From contig CAWAWR010000021.1 in NCBI GenBank assembly GCA_963785745.1, forward strand, positions 124,001-188,000: a stretch of DNA of 64,000 bases. The letters are read 5' to 3'. Source of the DNA: VAZQ01 sp963785745 (GTDB lineage: Bacteria; Pseudomonadota; Alphaproteobacteria; Rhizobiales; Xanthobacteraceae). Below, one piece after another: positions 62,208-64,000 of the stretch. Numbering within the stretch: the stretch's first letter is position 1; every line of letters starts with the position of its first letter. Position numbers and translations under genes: made by a program. The notes below the pieces were generated by a model. That model did no database searches and was not told the origin of the DNA. It saw only the letters and a list, made by a program, of their open reading frames with translations.

Positions 62208-63629
62208 ATGACCTCCTCCTCCCTTTCGCTGCTCGATCGCGCCGGCCTCGACCGTGACGCCGCCCGCCGCCACCTCGCCCGCGGCCTCGAAGGCGCCGAC
62301 GATGGAGAGCTTTTCCTCGAATACCGGCAGTCGGAAATGCTGGGGTTCGACAATGGCCGCCTCAAGCAGGCGACCTACGACACCGCGCAGGGTTTCGGCC
62401 TGCGCGCGGTCAAGGACGAGGCCGTTGGCTATGCCCACGCCTCCGACCTCTCGGACGCCGCGGTCGCGCGCGCGGCCGAAGCGGTGCGCGCGGTCAAGGG
62501 CGGCTATACCGGCCAGTATGCGGCGGCGCCGGTGCGCACCAACGTGCGCCTCTATGGCGACGAGAATCCTCTCGGCGAGCCCACCTTCGAAACCAAGGTG
62601 AAACTCCTGGAGACGATCGACGCCTATGCGCGCGCCAAGGATCCGCGCGTGCGGCAGGTGACTGTCTCCTTCGGAGCGTCGTGGCAGGTGGTCGAAATCC
62701 TGCGCGCCGACGGCGACGCTTATCGCGATGTCCGTCCCTTGGTGCGCGTCAATGTCTCGGTGGTGGTGGGCGACGGCACACGCCAAGAGATGGGCAGCTA
62801 CGGCTATGGCGGGCGTGAAGGTTTCGATCCGTTCCTCGACGAGGCCAAATGGAAGAACGCCGTCGAGGAGGCGGTGCGTCAGGCGCTGGTCAATCTCGAG
62901 GCCGTGCCGGCGCCGGCCGGCGAGATGGACGTCGTGCTCGGCCCCGGCTGGCCGGGCGTGATGCTGCACGAAGCGGTCGGTCACGGTCTCGAAGGCGACT
63001 TCAACCGCAAGAAGACCTCGGCCTTCGCCGGCCTGATGGGCCAGCGCGTGGCGTCGAAAGGCGTCACCGTGGTCGATGACGGCACGCTGTCGAAGCGCCG
63101 CGGCTCGCTCTCGATCGACGACGAGGGCACACCGACCGGCCGCACCGTGCTGATCGAGGACGGCATCCTCACCGGCTACATGCAGGACCGTCAGAACGCG
63201 CGGCTGATGGGCATGGCGCCGACCGGCAACGGCCGGCGCGAGAGCTATGCTCACGTCGTGATGCCGCGCATGACCAACACCTACATGATCGCCGGCGAGC
63301 ACGATCCCGCCGAGATCATCGCGTCGGTCAAGAACGGCATCTATGCGGTGAATTTCGGCGGCGGCCAGGTCGACATCACGTCGGGAAAGTATGTGTTCAA
63401 CGTCACCGAGGCCTATCGCATTGAAAACGGCAAGCTCGGCGCGCCGCTTAAAGGCGCGATGCTGATCGGCAACGGTCCGACCGACCTCAACCGCGTGAGC
63501 ATGATCGGCAACGACCTCAAGCTCGACACCGGCATCGGCACCTGCGGCAAGGACGGTCAGGGCGTGCCGGTCGGCGTCGGTCAGCCGACGCTGCGCATGG
63601 ACAAGATCACCGTCGGCGGCACGGGGTGA
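62208..63629 (+). CDS. tldD: TldD family metalloprotease subunit
   Basis: A 473-residue subunit of the TldD/TldE protease, which degrades unfolded peptides and processes microcin and CcdA-type proteins in E. coli. The zinc motif HEAVGH (His254, Glu255, His258) marks it as the catalytic TldD. N-terminal and C-terminal blocks (FLEYRQSEMLGFDNGRLKQA and GIGTCGKDGQGVPVGVGQPT) are typical. An in-frame GTG at 62199 is an alternative start. Confidence 0.97.
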   Translation: MTSSSLSLLDRAGLDRDAARRHLARGLEGADDGELFLEYRQSEMLGFDNGRLKQATYDTAQGFGLRAVKDEAVGYAHASDLSDAAVARAAEAVRAVKGGYTGQYAAAPVRTNVRLYGDENPLGEPTFETKVKLLETIDAYARAKDPRVRQVTVSFGASWQVVEILRADGDAYRDVRPLVRVNVSVVVGDGTRQEMGSYGYGGREGFDPFLDEAKWKNAVEEAVRQALVNLEAVPAPAGEMDVVLGPGWPGVMLHEAVGHGLEGDFNRKKTSAFAGLMGQRVASKGVTVVDDGTLSKRRGSLSIDDEGTPTGRTVLIEDGILTGYMQDRQNARLMGMAPTGNGRRESYAHVVMPRMTNTYMIAGEHDPAEIIASVKNGIYAVNFGGGQVDITSGKYVFNVTEAYRIENGKLGAPLKGAMLIGNGPTDLNRVSMIGNDLKLDTGIGTCGKDGQGVPVGVGQPTLRMDKITVGGTG

Positions 63630-63632
63630 GCG

Positions 63633-64000
63633 TTACCGCACCACGCCCGAAATGCAGCACGGCCGGCGCACCGGCCGCGTGATGCGGTCCTTTAAGTAAC
63701 AATGGGCGGCCGCGCCGACATAGCCCGGCCGCAGATAGGTCCAGGCGCGGCAGCCCTCCTCCAATTCACAGACAAGCTGGCAGGCCTTGCCGGTGTGGTC
63801 AGGCGGCAATTCGAAATGACGGTAGTCGCCGCCGGCGCGGTCGATGGCGAACTCGATCGGGCCGCCCTGCGGCTCGATCACGCCGGCACCGCGCACGCCC
63901 GACACGCAGCACGATGCCGGGAGACGCGGGGTGACCCGCGACTTCAGCCAGCACTGCGCATTGGGACTTTCAGTCGCCGGGTACGAGAACGCCCAGGCGC
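63633..64000 (-). CDS. PAN/Apple domain protein, 5' end beyond window
   Basis: The visible C-terminal 120 or so codons hold two PAN-like modules with cysteine pairs: AQCWLKSRVTPR then CCVSGV, and CRAWTYLRPGYVG, HCYLKDRITRP then CCISGVVR. PAN domains bind proteins or sugars outside the cell. The start lies off the right edge. It converges on tldD, 3 bases from its stop. Confidence 0.75.
   Translation of the reverse strand, partial: AWAFSYPATESPNAQCWLKSRVTPRLPASCCVSGVRGAGVIEPQGGPIEFAIDRAGGDYRHFELPPDHTGKACQLVCELEEGCRAWTYLRPGYVGAAAHCYLKDRITRPVRRPCCISGVVR

Overview
The window looks like a chromosomal segment of a GC-rich alphaproteobacterium in Hyphomicrobiales (Rhizobiales), most like Bradyrhizobium, Pseudolabrys or Xanthobacteraceae relatives. 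The evidence is the C4-type hemA, a separate ATP synthase F0 operon with paired b/b' subunits, the aa3 oxidase cluster with a coxF-like small gene, IalB, UPF0262 and DUF2948 genes around hisD, and palindromic repeats of the kind scattered through Bradyrhizobiaceae genomes. There is no integrase, transposase, phage gene or CRISPR array.

Layout. 1-8.2 kb: accessory catabolism and transport (solute-binding proteins, a ThDP enzyme, an LLM-type flavin monooxygenase). 8.3-17.6 kb: a housekeeping block on the minus strand (tRNA-Phe, yacG, maf, LMW phosphatase, UPF0262, hisD, DUF2948, then murA), split between DUF2948 and murA by three plus-strand accessory genes; infA is absent from its usual place. 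17.5-19.1 kb: tRNA-Thr and a fused purC-purE gene of the animal PAICS type. 19.2-38 kb: an accessory region (flavin reductase, MmgE/PrpD, orphan CoxL-like subunit, isochorismatase-like hydrolase, phosphotriesterase-like enzyme, two dienelactone hydrolases, IlvD/Edd dehydratase, AbrB permease) with hemA embedded. 38-46.9 kb: housekeeping (YjbQ, atpIBEF'F, RimJ-like acetyltransferase, M16 peptidase, thrC). 47.1-53.8 kb: accessory genes (VOC protein, MFS exporter, ornithine cyclodeaminase-like enzyme, three solute-binding proteins). 54.1-54.8 kb: two HdeA/HdeB-like genes. 54.8-61.2 kb: the full aa3 cytochrome c oxidase operon. 61.5-64 kb: ialB, tldD and a truncated PAN-domain gene.

The outstanding feature is 13 genes for periplasmic solute-binding proteins of the Bug/TctC type (plus a possible 14th cut by the left edge) in 64 kb, with no TctA or TctB permease gene. 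Four are classic TctC-like proteins; nine belong to a divergent group with an [A/D]xF[Y/F]xGK core after the signal peptide. Within the nine, five carry two cysteines exactly 70 residues apart and four lack both, which suggests a subgroup-specific disulfide. Three of the 13 carry an apparent single-G insertion that breaks the frame, whereas no other gene in the window looks broken. Most solute-binding genes sit beside one catabolic or redox enzyme, suggesting small sensing/uptake-plus-catabolism modules inserted between conserved housekeeping clusters.
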